Counted from the stretch's first letter, positions 25,801 to 34,636 are shown. The stretch: DNA of 44,536 bases from Desulfomicrobium macestii (GCF_014873765.1 NZ_JADBGG010000034.1:1-44536); one strand, 5' to 3'. The notes: generated from the sequence alone by a model not told the origin. Translations and numbers: made by a program.

Positions 25801-26826
25801 ATCATCGACGGCTCCGCGCCCATCACCGCCAAGGGGTGGGTCTCACCGCTCAAGACTCCCGTGGAAGCAAACAGCACCGTGACCCTGCGTAATCTGGATC
25901 TGGTCGGGCTGTCGTCCTATTCCTCGAAATTCATAGCCTATCCCGTAACGCGCGGACAGCTGGATTGGGAAATGAACGTGCGCACCGAAGCCAGCAAGCT
26001 AGCCATGGGCAATGCCATCAAGGCCCGCCAGCTCGAACTGGGCGACAAGGTCGAATCCCCGGACGCCGCCGACGTGCCGATCAAGCTGGGGCTCGCCCTG
26101 CTCAGGGACATGTCCGGCAACATCACCATCAACCTGCCCGTCAAGGGTGACCTGAGCGACCCGAAGTTCAGCATCGGCAGCATTGTCATGCAAGCCTTCC
26201 TGGGCCTCATCGTCAAGGCCATCGCCTCTCCCTTCTCCCTGCTGGCCAGCCTCGTCCCCGACGGCGGCGGCGAGGATTTGAACAGGCTCCCCTTCCCGCC
26301 AGGCCTGTCCGCGCCCGCGCCCGAAGCCCTGCAGAACATGCAGGCCCTGGCCGACATCCTGGCGCAGCGCCCGGGTATCAAGATCTCCATTCTCGGGCAC
26401 TCGGATCCCGCCGCCGACAGACAGGCCCTGGCCAACCTGCAGTTCATGCGCAAGCTGCAGGTCATCAAATTCGATGATCTGCCCCGCAGGGAACGTGAAA
26501 AAACCAAGCTGGAGGAGATTGAGATCACGGATGAGGAATACCCGGAAATACTCTGGGAGGCCTACAAGGAAGAGCCCGTGGAAAAGGAAAAGGGCGCCTT
26601 CGGCATGCACAAGGAAGTCTCCCGCGAGGAGCAGGAAGCCAAGCTCAGGGAGCTGATCAGCATCACCGACGGCGATCTTGTGCGACTGGCCGCCACCCGG
26701 GCGGAGTTCGTAAAGAATCATCTCGTGCAGGAGCTTGGAGTGGATGCCGGACGTATCTTTCTGGGCAAGACCGGCCCCCAGGCCCTGTCCGGCGCGCATG
26801 AGGCGACGGTGGAAATTCAGCCATGA
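22858..26826 (+). CDS. DUF748 / AsmA-like large periplasmic protein
   Basis: A 1322-residue protein. One N-terminal transmembrane helix (residues about 17-38) anchors a huge periplasmic body. The body shows the repeating beta-rich AsmA/DUF748 pattern (KVSVGEIRINPFAMTADISD near the start; LDLSGIPLSLASAYV and ITAKGWVSPLKTPVEANSTV later). The last 200 residues include LSLLASLVPDGG-type text and an OmpA-like FDIL-ISILGHSDPAADRQAL area. AsmA-like proteins are thought to form lipid-carrying bridges between the membranes. A low-complexity linker with repeated Asn-Ala-Thr lies at about residues 360-435, and Ala/Pro/Lys-rich linkers follow later. The start ATG 22858 is chosen for its GGAG at 7 bases; ATG 22846 is the alternative. 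Confidence 0.85.
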   Translation: MATIIESWKKLTWWQKSLFVTTVCVALYAAIGFLLLPRIASYVLAEKLSPALSRKVSVGEIRINPFAMTADISDFAISEKDGSGEFVAFDALHANLELSSIPRLALVVREARLDGPRIHIRLDQDGQTNFADLTDAPESTQPKDSSEPMLLPIIVEPFTLGNGTLVLEDQARGVTHVVDRIQFNLPQFSSRKKDWETFMTPTLSFRVNGAPFNLEGQTTPFSDSLKTDFDLNVIDLALPQYWVYAMARENLKLAGGFLNLESKLSFEQHEDTLPTFSLQGTITGRDIELTDDGEPVLSAARTEIVIDDISILNLKLGLHSVVLERPFARIVRKRDGSLNWMHYFVPDESREAHAAKNGTFPDAALAGNATVAMAEAENATHTASAGQTLIVEANNATAQEIPEIDNATVARRETAKTLLLQVPKIRLTDGRVLFLDETTSFTKDIESLDLTITDLDTSLNATSVAGLRMRTADGESIDSNATFSVLPFRVQARIEARELDIPSYEPYFRDALPLTLANARADADVRFAIDGEDKAPRLEDSSLEIRDLSLKAAEGAGEIRLGRAALDKIFLDMASRDVRTGVFTLEGGTVSTALDKEGRARLIAALQGAPAKKAQGATPKSDSKATAWAIAMDGASVTGLDLTTPDKDAPTPIKVESLQVGPVDIDTGARSVGIGPVEIGLEVALLRQENGDINLAKLFAPAQNGAPKAAAPARTSAPAWAVTVEQFSLAGTRVSLTDKTLAKPVRLDMDRIAFVAKKPSTDLGRSVPVTLSCRVEETGTIKASGEIVPATMTTRGTLDLSGIPLSLASAYVADVAAIDIPAGRLGGKLEWLMGGKTGDRISGSLRVSGLRVTEGRSRTELFGFKTLDVSRLNLQLSPLALNIASVDLTEPRGGFVIDAQGKTSLDRIAPTTRKKAPAKPASKSEGLTALEIGTVNIKQGRFSFADKSLSPQFESVISPLDLTVTGFSLDPAKRTQLDLTAIIDGSAPITAKGWVSPLKTPVEANSTVTLRNLDLVGLSSYSSKFIAYPVTRGQLDWEMNVRTEASKLAMGNAIKARQLELGDKVESPDAADVPIKLGLALLRDMSGNITINLPVKGDLSDPKFSIGSIVMQAFLGLIVKAIASPFSLLASLVPDGGGEDLNRLPFPPGLSAPAPEALQNMQALADILAQRPGIKISILGHSDPAADRQALANLQFMRKLQVIKFDDLPRREREKTKLEEIEITDEEYPEILWEAYKEEPVEKEKGAFGMHKEVSREEQEAKLRELISITDGDLVRLAATRAEFVKNHLVQELGVDAGRIFLGKTGPQALSGAHEATVEIQP

Positions 26827-26875
26827 ACCTGTTTGCGAACGAGATTTCAGCGCGGGATATAAAACGGCGTGAATC

Positions 26876-27247
26876 TCATCCTTCGAGAATGACCATGGCC
26901 ACGGCGTTTTCGCGGCTGTGGGACAGGGTGATGTGCGCAGTCCGAACGCCCAGGGCCCGGCATCTGAGTTCGGCCTGGTTGTGAAAAAAAATCAACGGCT
27001 TGCCGAGCCCATCGGAACGAATCTCGATATCCTGGAACGTTATCCCGCCGCTGAACCCCGTGCCCAGCGCCTTGACCGCCGCCTCCTTGGCCGCGAAGCG
27101 GGAGGCCAGAAAAGGGATCGCCACGGAAGGAACCAGGGCCATCTCCACCGGAGTCAGAATTCTTGAGCTGAATTTGTCGCCGAATCGTGAATACGAACGC
27201 GCGATCCTCTCCAGCTCCGCAATGTCGACACCCACTCCGATAATCAT
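26876..27247 (-). CDS. acpS: Holo-[acyl-carrier-protein] synthase AcpS
   Basis: A 123-residue enzyme that moves the 4'-phosphopantetheine arm from CoA to acyl carrier protein, making it active for fatty-acid synthesis. Motifs are IIGVGVDIAELERI (metal-binding Asp), FLASRFAAKEAAVKALGTG (Glu and Lys) and HITLSHSRENAVAMVI. The family usually begins right at MIIGxGxDI, so ATG 27247 is taken; an in-frame ATG at 27259 would add four residues. It is convergent with the DUF748 gene, 50 bases apart. Confidence 0.93.
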   Translation of the reverse strand: MIIGVGVDIAELERIARSYSRFGDKFSSRILTPVEMALVPSVAIPFLASRFAAKEAAVKALGTGFSGGITFQDIEIRSDGLGKPLIFFHNQAELRCRALGVRTAHITLSHSRENAVAMVILEG

Positions 27248-27259
27248 ATCCCGCACCAT

Positions 27260-27601
27260 CCATGTTTGTCCCGTACCCCGGGACCGTTTGGCAAGGCCGT
27301 TCGCGCCGATTCTACACGCCGACGGCGTGGATTGCGGTTCCTGAAGACAAAGAAAGCATGCCCCCGTCCGGGAGTTATCCCTCTGGGCACAAGGAGCGCA
27401 TCAAAACCAACGGGGTCATGTTTGTCAATTCAACACATCAACACATTCAATCTTGAAGGCCCGGTTGTGCGCCCCCCGATGGAACTTTCGCCGGAATTCT
27501 CCAGGCGAAAAAAGCACGGGAACGGCCACGACCCAGCGGACGGGCCGAAACACGAAACAGAGGCAACGTCATTGAATAGCGGAAGAACGAAACTCGAAGA
27601 G
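27260..27601. other. Intergenic region, no gene seen
   Basis: This lies between the solute-binding protein and acpS genes, both on the minus strand. It contains a 15-base palindrome, CACGCCG-A-CGGCGTG (27316-27330), and TTTCGCC/GGCGAAA arms around 27489-27514. Neither has a U-run. Short open frames here have no motif or ribosome-binding site. Confidence 0.4.
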
Positions 27602-28345
27602 TCAGGGACTGCACTCGGACGAGGAGGCGCAAATCAGCTCAAGCCCGCCGGACACGATTGCGCGGTCAAAGCGCTCCACCAGCGACTTTCCGGCGGGAGT
27701 CCGGGGAAAACAGACATGCAACGAATGCACGGCCAGGATTTTTTCAGCGAAGACCAGCGGAGGCGGCCCGTGCGACGGTTCCATCTTGCCTGAAAGATGC
27801 CGGAACACGGCCCGGTCCATGACGGCCGCATCGATGCGTCCGGCCTCGATCATGCGCAGGGCCTGCTTATCGGAATTGCATTTTACGGGATACAGGATGC
27901 CCATGTCCACAAGACGGTCGAATTCCTCGGTGTTCACATATCCGTCCACGACGCCGAGCCTGTAGGCGGCCAGATCCTCCAGCCGGGTCCAGTCCAGCGT
28001 CACGCCACTTTTGTGCACCAACCCCACCACACTGCACCCCACTGGCTTCGAGAAGTAAAATTCCTCTTCCCTGGCCACCGACCGATATTCGGGAAAATAG
28101 CCCTGGGTATTCCCGGCACGAGCCTCCATGAGCACCCGCTTCCAGGGCAGGAAGGACAAGCGGGGCTCCAGCCCTGCTTCGGCGCAGATGCTGCGCACGC
28201 GGGCGCTGGTTGTTCCCTGCTCCAAAAGATCCCGGCCAACGAATGGGGGCCATTCAAGTGTGCTCAAATCGAGCGGCTCCGCGTGCGCGGAACACGCGAG
28301 AAAAAGAACCATGAGCGGCAACACGCCCGCCAAGCGCCACTTCAT
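27602..28345 (-). CDS. Periplasmic solute-binding protein, SBP family 3-like
   Basis: A 247-residue protein. Residues 1-22 form a signal peptide ending FLACSAHA before EPLD. The mature part follows the amino-acid-type binding fold: STLEWPPFVGRDL, FLPWKRVLMEARAGNTQGYF, EFYFSKPVGCSVVGLV, LAAYRLGVVDGYVN and ALRMIEAGRIDAAVMD. The WPPF...L.PWKR form is common in stand-alone family 3 proteins of deltaproteobacteria that are not tied to an ABC permease. No permease or ATPase is adjacent, so transport is uncertain; a sensory or redox-linked role is possible. The start is placed at 28345 for the signal peptide. Confidence 0.8.
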   Translation of the reverse strand: MKWRLAGVLPLMVLFLACSAHAEPLDLSTLEWPPFVGRDLLEQGTTSARVRSICAEAGLEPRLSFLPWKRVLMEARAGNTQGYFPEYRSVAREEEFYFSKPVGCSVVGLVHKSGVTLDWTRLEDLAAYRLGVVDGYVNTEEFDRLVDMGILYPVKCNSDKQALRMIEAGRIDAAVMDRAVFRHLSGKMEPSHGPPPLVFAEKILAVHSLHVCFPRTPAGKSLVERFDRAIVSGGLELICASSSECSP

Positions 28346-28709
28346 CGCGGCACCGAAACGTTTCCGGACGATTCCGCGCCATGCGCCATCTTCGATCGCT
28401 TCATGAATCCCGCTCCCTTTTCGTGCCTGCCCGGGGGCAGTGCCTACATGAACAAATCCGCAAGTCCTTTCGGGCCGATTCAAGCGTGATAAAGCCATAA
28501 TTTTTTCAAAATGGCCACGAAATTCCAAAGCATATGCGCAAAAAGTACCTGTTACCGGAACGGAAAAAACCGGTAATGATGCGCCGTCATGACCTTAAGG
28601 GCGCAGCCTTCATCCCGTCCGGAATTCGATATCAAATTGCAATGAAAAGAAACAGCTCTGCCTTGCCATGAAGTCATCGCCATGACTGGAACAGCATACG
28701 CGCCGGGTT
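28346..28709. other. Intergenic region with an inverted repeat
   Basis: This region is upstream of the solute-binding protein and downstream of the reductase gene. TTACCGG (28552-28558) and CCGGTAA (28570-28576) form perfect arms 11 bases apart, possibly an operator or a weak stop; no U-run follows. No supported gene. Confidence 0.4.
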
Positions 28710-30251
28710 TCACTTCCGTCTGCGCTGCCAGGAAAGCCAATACCCGAAGAGAGACTTCACAAGCGGGGTCAACCGGCCCCTGTTGTAGGCGTCGGCGACC
28801 TGGCGGATGGCCTCGCCCTGGGTCGGGTAGGGATGGATGGTGTTTGCGATTTTTCCAAGGCCCAGACCGTTCGTCATGGCCAGCGAAATCTCCGAGATCA
28901 TGTCGCCCGCATTGCCGGCGACGATCGTCGCGCCCACTATCCTGTCCGTGCCCTTGCGCACATGCACCCTGACAAAGCCATCGGTCTGACCTTCGAGGAT
29001 CGCCCTGTCGACCTCATTCAGGGACCGGGTGAAGGTGTCCACCTTGATGCCTTTCTCCATGGCGTCCCTTTCGCCGAGGCCCACGTGGGCGATCTCGGGT
29101 TCCGTGTACGTGCACCAGGGAATGGTCAGGGCGCTGACCTTGGCCCGCCCCTTGAACAGCGCGTTGCGCAGGACCGTGCGGGCCATGAAGTCCGCGGCAT
29201 GGGTGAACTGGAAGGGGGAGCAGACGTCCCCGGCGGCGAAGATATCCGGGTTGGTCGTGCGCAGATGGTCATCGACCTGCACGCCCTTGGCCGAAAACGC
29301 CACCCCGGCCTCCTCCAGCCCCAGCCCCTCGACGTTGGGCTTGCGGCCAACGGCGATGAGCAGCTCGTCGACAACCTCGTCATAGCTGCCCGCCTTGGAG
29401 TCGGCCACGAGCCGGATTTTATTTCCGTCCGCCCCCGAGACCCTGACCTCCTTGCCACAGCACAGCAATTTCACGCCATCCTTAAGCAGCGCCTGCCGGA
29501 TGACCTCCGCCGCGTCCCGATCCTCCTTGGGCAACAGGCCGCGCGAGGACTCGATGAGCAGCACTTCGGATCCGAAGCGGGCGAAAGCCTGGGCCAGCTC
29601 GCAGCCGACGGGCCCCGTGCCGATGACGGCCAGGCGCCCGGGCAGCTCGGTCAAGGAGAAGATCGTCTCGTTGGTGAGGTAGCGCACGGTCTCCAGCCCT
29701 TCGATGGGCGGCGCCGCGGCCCGCGCCCCGGTGGCGACCACCGCCTTGACAAAAGACAGTCGCTCCCCGCCGACCTCCACGGTGTGCGAATCCGTGAAAC
29801 GGCCCTGGCCCAGGAACACGTCCACCCCCAAATCCCGAAAGCGCCGCGCGGAGTCGTTGGGCGCGATGGAGGCCCGCAGCCTGCGCATGCGCTCCATGAC
29901 CTGCCCGAAGTCGACGCGGGTTCCGTCCGGCACATGCACGCCGAACTCTCCTGAGTCCCGCACGGCCGCTGCCGCGCGTCCTGCCCGGAGCAGCGCCTTG
30001 GACGGAACGCACCCGAAGTTCAGGCAGTCGCCACCGAGAAAATCCCGTTCGATGAGGGCCACCTTGGCCCCCAGCCCAGCCGCCCCGGCCGCGCACACGA
30101 GCCCGGCCGTCCCGCCGCCGATGACCACGAGGTTGTAGACGGGCCTTGGCCTGGGATTGGTCCATCCCGATGGATGAACCAGGGACTCAAGCGTCCTGTT
30201 GTGCTCGTCCCGGGGCTCATGTTTTACAGAATGCACCTTCGAATCCGCCAT
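28710..30251 (-). CDS. MerA-like FAD pyridine nucleotide-disulfide reductase
   Basis: A 513-residue flavoprotein of the dihydrolipoamide dehydrogenase/mercuric reductase family. The FAD site is YNLVVIGGGTAGLVCA; the redox disulfide is GGDCLNFGCVPSKALL; the NAD(P) site is LAVIGTGPVGCELAQAFARF; the second FAD motif is TTNPDIFAAGDVC; the C-terminal interface has HPYPTQGEAIRQVA with the catalytic His. It lacks the N-terminal heavy-metal domain and the C-terminal Cys pair that bind Hg(II) in true MerA, so mercury reduction is not supported. A 35-residue polar extension precedes the FAD site. The start has GGAG at 7 bases. It is the last gene after DUF547 and VTT, a recurrent trio. Confidence 0.88.
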   Translation of the reverse strand: MADSKVHSVKHEPRDEHNRTLESLVHPSGWTNPRPRPVYNLVVIGGGTAGLVCAAGAAGLGAKVALIERDFLGGDCLNFGCVPSKALLRAGRAAAAVRDSGEFGVHVPDGTRVDFGQVMERMRRLRASIAPNDSARRFRDLGVDVFLGQGRFTDSHTVEVGGERLSFVKAVVATGARAAAPPIEGLETVRYLTNETIFSLTELPGRLAVIGTGPVGCELAQAFARFGSEVLLIESSRGLLPKEDRDAAEVIRQALLKDGVKLLCCGKEVRVSGADGNKIRLVADSKAGSYDEVVDELLIAVGRKPNVEGLGLEEAGVAFSAKGVQVDDHLRTTNPDIFAAGDVCSPFQFTHAADFMARTVLRNALFKGRAKVSALTIPWCTYTEPEIAHVGLGERDAMEKGIKVDTFTRSLNEVDRAILEGQTDGFVRVHVRKGTDRIVGATIVAGNAGDMISEISLAMTNGLGLGKIANTIHPYPTQGEAIRQVADAYNRGRLTPLVKSLFGYWLSWQRRRK

Positions 30252-30263
30252 GACGTATCTCCT

Positions 30264-30977
30264 TCACGCTGCGATTTTGCCCGCCAGCGCCTTGCGGGCC
30301 AGACGTGTGACGACAACCGTCACGGCCACCGTGGCCAGAAAGCCCACCCCGTACAAAGCCCACTCCCCGGCTGTCCGCTCGCGCCCTCCAGCACCAAGCC
30401 CGGCCAGATCCCCGGCCAGGGAGCCGATGTACACATACATGATGGTCCCTGGGATCATGCCTATCCAGGAGGCCAGAAAAAAATCCTTGAGGCCGACCTT
30501 GGTCAGTCCGAAGGCGTAATTGAGGATATTGAAGGGGAAAACGGGCGACAGGCGGGTCAGAAACACGATCTTCCAACCCTCGCGGGCCACGGCATCATCG
30601 ACGGCCCTGAATTTTTCGTTGCCCGCGATTTTCGCGGCCACCCAGTCCCGGGCCAGATAGCGTCCGACCAGGAAAGCGCAGGTCGCACCCAGGGTCGCGC
30701 CCACCGAAACGGCGATGAAGCCCTGGACCAGGCCGAAGACCACCCCCGCCCCCAGGGTCAATACGGAACCGGGCAAAAGCAGCACGCAGGCTGCGATGTA
30801 CAAGGCGACAAAAAGGATCGGACCTGTCGGGCCGAGATCCGCGATCCACTGCAAGGCCTGCCGTAGCAGGGCCTGCACATCGAAATGCCAGGCGGCCGCC
30901 AGCAACAGCCCAACGACAAGGAGCATCGCCAGGATCTTGAGAGCCCTGCCTTGCCAAAAAGATGCGCCGCGGCTCAT
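30264..30977 (-). CDS. TVP38/TMEM64 (VTT-domain) membrane protein
   Basis: A 237-residue membrane protein with about six hydrophobic helices. The VTT signature is FVALYIAACVLLLPGSVLTL, then GVVFGLVQGFIAVSVGATLG and LTRLSPVFPFNILNYAFGLT, and WIGMIPGTIMYVYIGSLAGD. The family relates to DedA proteins, linked to lipid movement across membranes and to polyprenyl-phosphate recycling. Its start overlaps the DUF547 stop by four bases, and the reductase begins 12 bases after it, so the three are one operon. The specific substrate is unknown. Confidence 0.88.
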   Translation of the reverse strand: MSRGASFWQGRALKILAMLLVVGLLLAAAWHFDVQALLRQALQWIADLGPTGPILFVALYIAACVLLLPGSVLTLGAGVVFGLVQGFIAVSVGATLGATCAFLVGRYLARDWVAAKIAGNEKFRAVDDAVAREGWKIVFLTRLSPVFPFNILNYAFGLTKVGLKDFFLASWIGMIPGTIMYVYIGSLAGDLAGLGAGGRERTAGEWALYGVGFLATVAVTVVVTRLARKALAGKIAA

Positions 30978-31813
30978 GGCGCGACCTCCTGCTTGTTCAG
31001 GGACCAGTCGTAATCGATGTATTCCAGATCATATCCGCCGCCTGAAAAGAAGCCGCGCAGTTCATCGGAGACATATTTTGCAATAAAATTCATGACCGCC
31101 CGTTCCTTGCCCTTCAGTCCGTCGAAACCCGATGCCGGGGAAAATCCAGGCACGAAATCCTCACCGAACCATTTGAAGATGGACGAAACAAGGACCCGCC
31201 CGGCAGCACGGTCCACACGCAGCCCATTCGGGCTTGAAAGATAGAGCCTGGCGCGCTCGTCCAGTTGCCCGTCAAGCGCGTCGGCCGTGAAGGCACTGCT
31301 CGGCAGGGCGGGGCAACTGCTGGCCGCGCAGACCAGGGCGACATGAATGCGCGGCTCTGAGTAGTCCTTGCGGATGATGCCATGTTCGAGATGGTTGAGC
31401 GAGGTCTTTCCCCCAAAGAGGCTGACCACCTTCTGGTCCCACGGCCCCTTGAAGATGTTGCCGATGTCCTTGATGCTATCCAGCGGGTAGTGATCGATGA
31501 TCAGGCGCAGGGTGGCCGCGTTGTAGAGGTTGATCAGGAACGCAAGCTGCTGTCGCTCGTTCCAGCCCTTGAACTGGGCCTCTGTAACGCTGGATGTCGA
31601 TTGCAGATAGCGATCGAGGAGCGCCGGGGATTTTTGGAGCCCTGGATAATCGACTCGGCCATCGACAACGCGCTCCGAGAGAACCTGAGTGAGGATGCCG
31701 TGGGCGTGGTCAAACCCTGCCGCGTCCGCATGCCTGCCTGCCGTCCAGAAAAGCAGAACGGCCGTCATGATGGCCGCTCCCGCGCAGCGCGCGCATTTTT
31801 TCGCAGATATCAT
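30974..31813 (-). CDS. DUF547 secreted protein
   Basis: A 279-residue protein with an N-terminal signal peptide (hydrophobic run MTAVLLFWTAGRHADAA) and the DUF547 domain: RVDYPGLQKSP, FLINLYNAATLRLIIDHYPL, RIHVALVCAASSCPALPS and VSSIFKWFGEDF. The biochemical function of DUF547 is not established. The gene starts 12 bases after the gnd stop and overlaps the VTT gene, so the four genes gnd-DUF547-VTT-reductase can be read as one transcript. Confidence 0.85.
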   Translation of the reverse strand: MISAKKCARCAGAAIMTAVLLFWTAGRHADAAGFDHAHGILTQVLSERVVDGRVDYPGLQKSPALLDRYLQSTSSVTEAQFKGWNERQQLAFLINLYNAATLRLIIDHYPLDSIKDIGNIFKGPWDQKVVSLFGGKTSLNHLEHGIIRKDYSEPRIHVALVCAASSCPALPSSAFTADALDGQLDERARLYLSSPNGLRVDRAAGRVLVSSIFKWFGEDFVPGFSPASGFDGLKGKERAVMNFIAKYVSDELRGFFSGGGYDLEYIDYDWSLNKQEVAP

Positions 31814-31825
31814 TCCCCTTGCTCC

Positions 31826-33277
31826 CTAGACTTCATAGGACGTCGAGGAGGTCGCGCCGCCCCGTCCGGTCCAGTTGGTGTGAAAGCGCTCGCCGCGAGG
31901 CCGGTCCGTTCTCTCGTAGGTGTGGGCTCCGAAATAATCGCGCTGGGCCTGCAACAGGTTGGCGGGCAGCACGGCCGTGCGGTAGCCGTCGAAAAAGGCC
32001 AGGGCTGCCGACAGGGTCGGCATGGGGATGCCGCTCACGGCCCCGGCCGCCACGACGCGCCGCCAGCCGGTCTGGGCCTGCACGACCGCTTCGCTGAAAA
32101 AAGGATCGAGCAGAAGGTTCACAAGATCCGGGTTCCCGGAAAAGGCGTTTTCGATATTCTTCAGGAAAACGGAGCGAATGATGCACCCGCCGCGCCATAT
32201 CCTGGCGATTTTCCCATGGTCGAGGGCCCATCCCTGCTCTAGCGCTTCGGCCCGCAGAAGCTGAAAACCCTGGGCGTAGGAGACGATCTTGGAGGCATAG
32301 AGGGCTTGTTCGAGGTCTTCGAACAGCACGTCCACGCCCGATGGAGCGGGACCAGCGAGGACCTTGGAGGCGGCAAGACGTTCGTCCTTCAGGGCAGACA
32401 GGGAACGGGCGAAGACGGCTTCCCCGATGAGCGTAAGGGGCTGCCCGACATCGAGGGCCGCGTTGACCGTCCACTTGCCCGTGCCCTTCTGCTGGGCGGC
32501 GTCGAGGATGGCATCCAGGGGGTAGGCGCCTTCCTCGTCGCGAAAACCGAGAATGTCCGCCGTGATCTCGATCAGGTAGGAATCGAGCCGCCCCTTGTTC
32601 CAGCGGGAAAAGACGGCGCGCATGTCCTCGTTGGGCATCCCGAGCCCGGTCTTCATCAGGTGGTAGACTTCGCAGATGAGCTGCATGTCGCCGTACTCGA
32701 TGCCGTTGTGAACCATCTTGACGAAATGCCCGGCCCCGCCCTCGCCCATCCACTCGCAGCAGGGCTCGCCGTCGGGCGTCACGGCGCAGATGCGCTGAAA
32801 GATGGGCCGGATGCTCTCCCAGGCCGGGGTGGCGCCTCCGGGCATGATCGAGGGGCCGGTCAACGCGCCTTCCTCTCCTCCGGAAATACCGGTCCCGACG
32901 AACAGGATCTGGTGCTCGCGCGCTTCCAGCACGCGGCGGCTGGTGTCCAGATAATGCGAATTTCCCCCGTCGATGATGATGTCGCCGGGTTCGAGCATGG
33001 GGATGAGGGCTGCCATCAACATGTCCACCGCTTCGCCGGCCTTGACCATGCACATGATCTTACGCGGTCTGGACAGCGCCTTGACCAGTTCCTCAAGGTC
33101 ATGGCAGCCGATAATATTCTTGTTCGCGCCGCGCCCGCTCACGAACGCATCGACCCGGGCCACGGTGCGATTGAAGCAGGCCACGGTGAAGCCCTTGCCC
33201 TCCATGTTGAGCACAAGATTCTCCCCCATGACCGCCAGTCCGACAACTCCGATGTCCGCCAATCTATCGCTGCTCAT
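31826..33277 (-). CDS. gnd: 6-phosphogluconate dehydrogenase (decarboxylating)
   Basis: A 483-residue enzyme of the oxidative pentose phosphate pathway: 6-phosphogluconate + NADP+ gives ribulose 5-phosphate, CO2 and NADPH. The N-terminal Rossmann part is IGVVGLAVMGENLVLNMEGK, then DIIIDGGNSHYLDT, FVGTGISGGEEGA and HFVKMVHNGIEYGDMQLI (catalytic Lys and Asn); the C-terminal tail is typical (DYFGAHTYERTDRPRGERFH, then TNW). Length matches the long (dimeric) form. The start ATG 33277 follows GGAGGG. It heads the minus-strand run with DUF547 downstream. Confidence 0.95.
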   Translation of the reverse strand: MSSDRLADIGVVGLAVMGENLVLNMEGKGFTVACFNRTVARVDAFVSGRGANKNIIGCHDLEELVKALSRPRKIMCMVKAGEAVDMLMAALIPMLEPGDIIIDGGNSHYLDTSRRVLEAREHQILFVGTGISGGEEGALTGPSIMPGGATPAWESIRPIFQRICAVTPDGEPCCEWMGEGGAGHFVKMVHNGIEYGDMQLICEVYHLMKTGLGMPNEDMRAVFSRWNKGRLDSYLIEITADILGFRDEEGAYPLDAILDAAQQKGTGKWTVNAALDVGQPLTLIGEAVFARSLSALKDERLAASKVLAGPAPSGVDVLFEDLEQALYASKIVSYAQGFQLLRAEALEQGWALDHGKIARIWRGGCIIRSVFLKNIENAFSGNPDLVNLLLDPFFSEAVVQAQTGWRRVVAAGAVSGIPMPTLSAALAFFDGYRTAVLPANLLQAQRDYFGAHTYERTDRPRGERFHTNWTGRGGATSSTSYEV

Positions 33278-33493
33278 CCGCCCTCCGGATTTCTGTTTCC
33301 TATCTGGCCTGCCTGGCGTCCATGCTGGAACAAGGTCCCTGCTCACTCCCGGAAGCGTCCTGCATGATGCCGCGATCCACATCAGCCTGAAACGTGACCA
33401 GCGGCAGCGTGTCGACCGTATTCCGGCCAATCAGGCCAACAAAGTCAAAACCGTTCCGACTCGTCGATAAGCGCACCGCTTCATGCACAAGGC

Positions 33494-34627
33494 TTATTTG
33501 ACGAAGATCAGCTCATAGTCCCGGGTACCCAGTCCGATCTTTTCCGCATGATCGAGGCAGGAACGCCATTCCGACTGGGGCGTGGAGTTCTTGAAATGAT
33601 CGTGCTGGTCCAGAAAATCAGGCTTTGACAGGTTTTCGTAGAGCTGGCTCCCCGGAAGCGGCTTGGCCTTCATGCAGGCGTCCACGCAGGCCTGGTCCAG
33701 GGCCAGTGGGTCGAAGGAGGCGAACATCCCGAGGTTGGGCAGGATGGGCGCATCGTTTTCGCCGTGACAGTCGCAGTTGGGGGAGACATCCACGATAAGC
33801 GAAATGTGGAAGTTTGGCCGACCGTCCACGACCGCCTTGGTATATTCCGCCATGCGCTTGTTTAGAAGCTCGTTGGCCGCAAAATTCCTGAACGCGATGG
33901 CGTCGAAATTACACGACCCGAGACAGCGTCCGCAGCCGACGCAATTGTCCTCGTTGACGCGCATTTTCCCTGCGTCCTCGTCGAAGAAAAGTCCCTCGTT
34001 GGCGCATTCCTTCAGGCAGGCCATGCAGCCCCGGCATTTGGCCTCGTCGATGGAAGCCTTGCCACCGCTGTGCTGCTCGGTCTTGCCGGCCCGGGAGCCG
34101 CAGCCCATGCCGATATTCTTGATGGCCCCGCCGAAACCGGTCATCTCGTGTCCCTTGAAATGGGTCAGGCTGATGAACACGTCCGCGTCCATGACGGCCC
34201 GCCCGATCTTCGCCTCTTTCACATATTCCCCGCCGACCACGGGCACCGCGATATCGTCGGTTCCCTTCAGCCCATCCCCGATGAGAATGGGGCAGCCGAC
34301 CGACAGCGGCGAAAACCCGTTTTCCCAAGCGCACTCCAGATGCTCCAGGGCGTTCTTGCGCTTGCCCGGGTACATGGTGTTGCAGTCGGTCAAAAACGGC
34401 TTGCCGCCCAACTCCTTGACCAAGTCGGCCACGGCCTTGGCATAGTTGGGACGCAGATAGCTGATGTTGCCCAGTTCGCCAAAATGCAGCTTGATGGCCA
34501 CGAACTTCCCGTCCATGTCGATCTCCCCAATCCCGGCCTTCCTGATCATCTTCTTGAGCTTGGTGGGCAGTCCGTCTCCAAATGCCACCGTGCGAAAATC
34601 GGTAAAATAAACCTTCGCTTTTTCCAT
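33494..34627 (-). CDS. DUF362 protein with 2[4Fe-4S] ferredoxin domain
   Basis: A 377-residue protein. The DUF362 part (KVYFTDFRTVAFG, FVAIKLHFGELGNISYLRP, PFLTDCNTMYPGKRKNA, THFKGHEMTGFGGAIKNIGM) surrounds an inserted ferredoxin domain with CRGCMACLKECANEG and CVGCGRCLGSCNF. It is common in sulfate reducers and clostridia, probably an electron-transfer or Fe-S protein; the substrate is unknown. The start is ATG 34627 behind AAGGTG; an in-frame GTG three codons earlier is less likely. It stands alone, about 215 bases from gnd. Confidence 0.85.
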   Translation of the reverse strand: MEKAKVYFTDFRTVAFGDGLPTKLKKMIRKAGIGEIDMDGKFVAIKLHFGELGNISYLRPNYAKAVADLVKELGGKPFLTDCNTMYPGKRKNALEHLECAWENGFSPLSVGCPILIGDGLKGTDDIAVPVVGGEYVKEAKIGRAVMDADVFISLTHFKGHEMTGFGGAIKNIGMGCGSRAGKTEQHSGGKASIDEAKCRGCMACLKECANEGLFFDEDAGKMRVNEDNCVGCGRCLGSCNFDAIAFRNFAANELLNKRMAEYTKAVVDGRPNFHISLIVDVSPNCDCHGENDAPILPNLGMFASFDPLALDQACVDACMKAKPLPGSQLYENLSKPDFLDQHDHFKNSTPQSEWRSCLDHAEKIGLGTRDYELIFVK

Positions 34628-34636
34628 TCTTCTCAC

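Noticed and set aside
28710-30251. True mercuric reductase MerA beside the mercury methylation genes
   Set aside because: The N-terminal metal domain and the C-terminal Cys pair are missing, and the gene is 16 kb from hgcAB in another operon.
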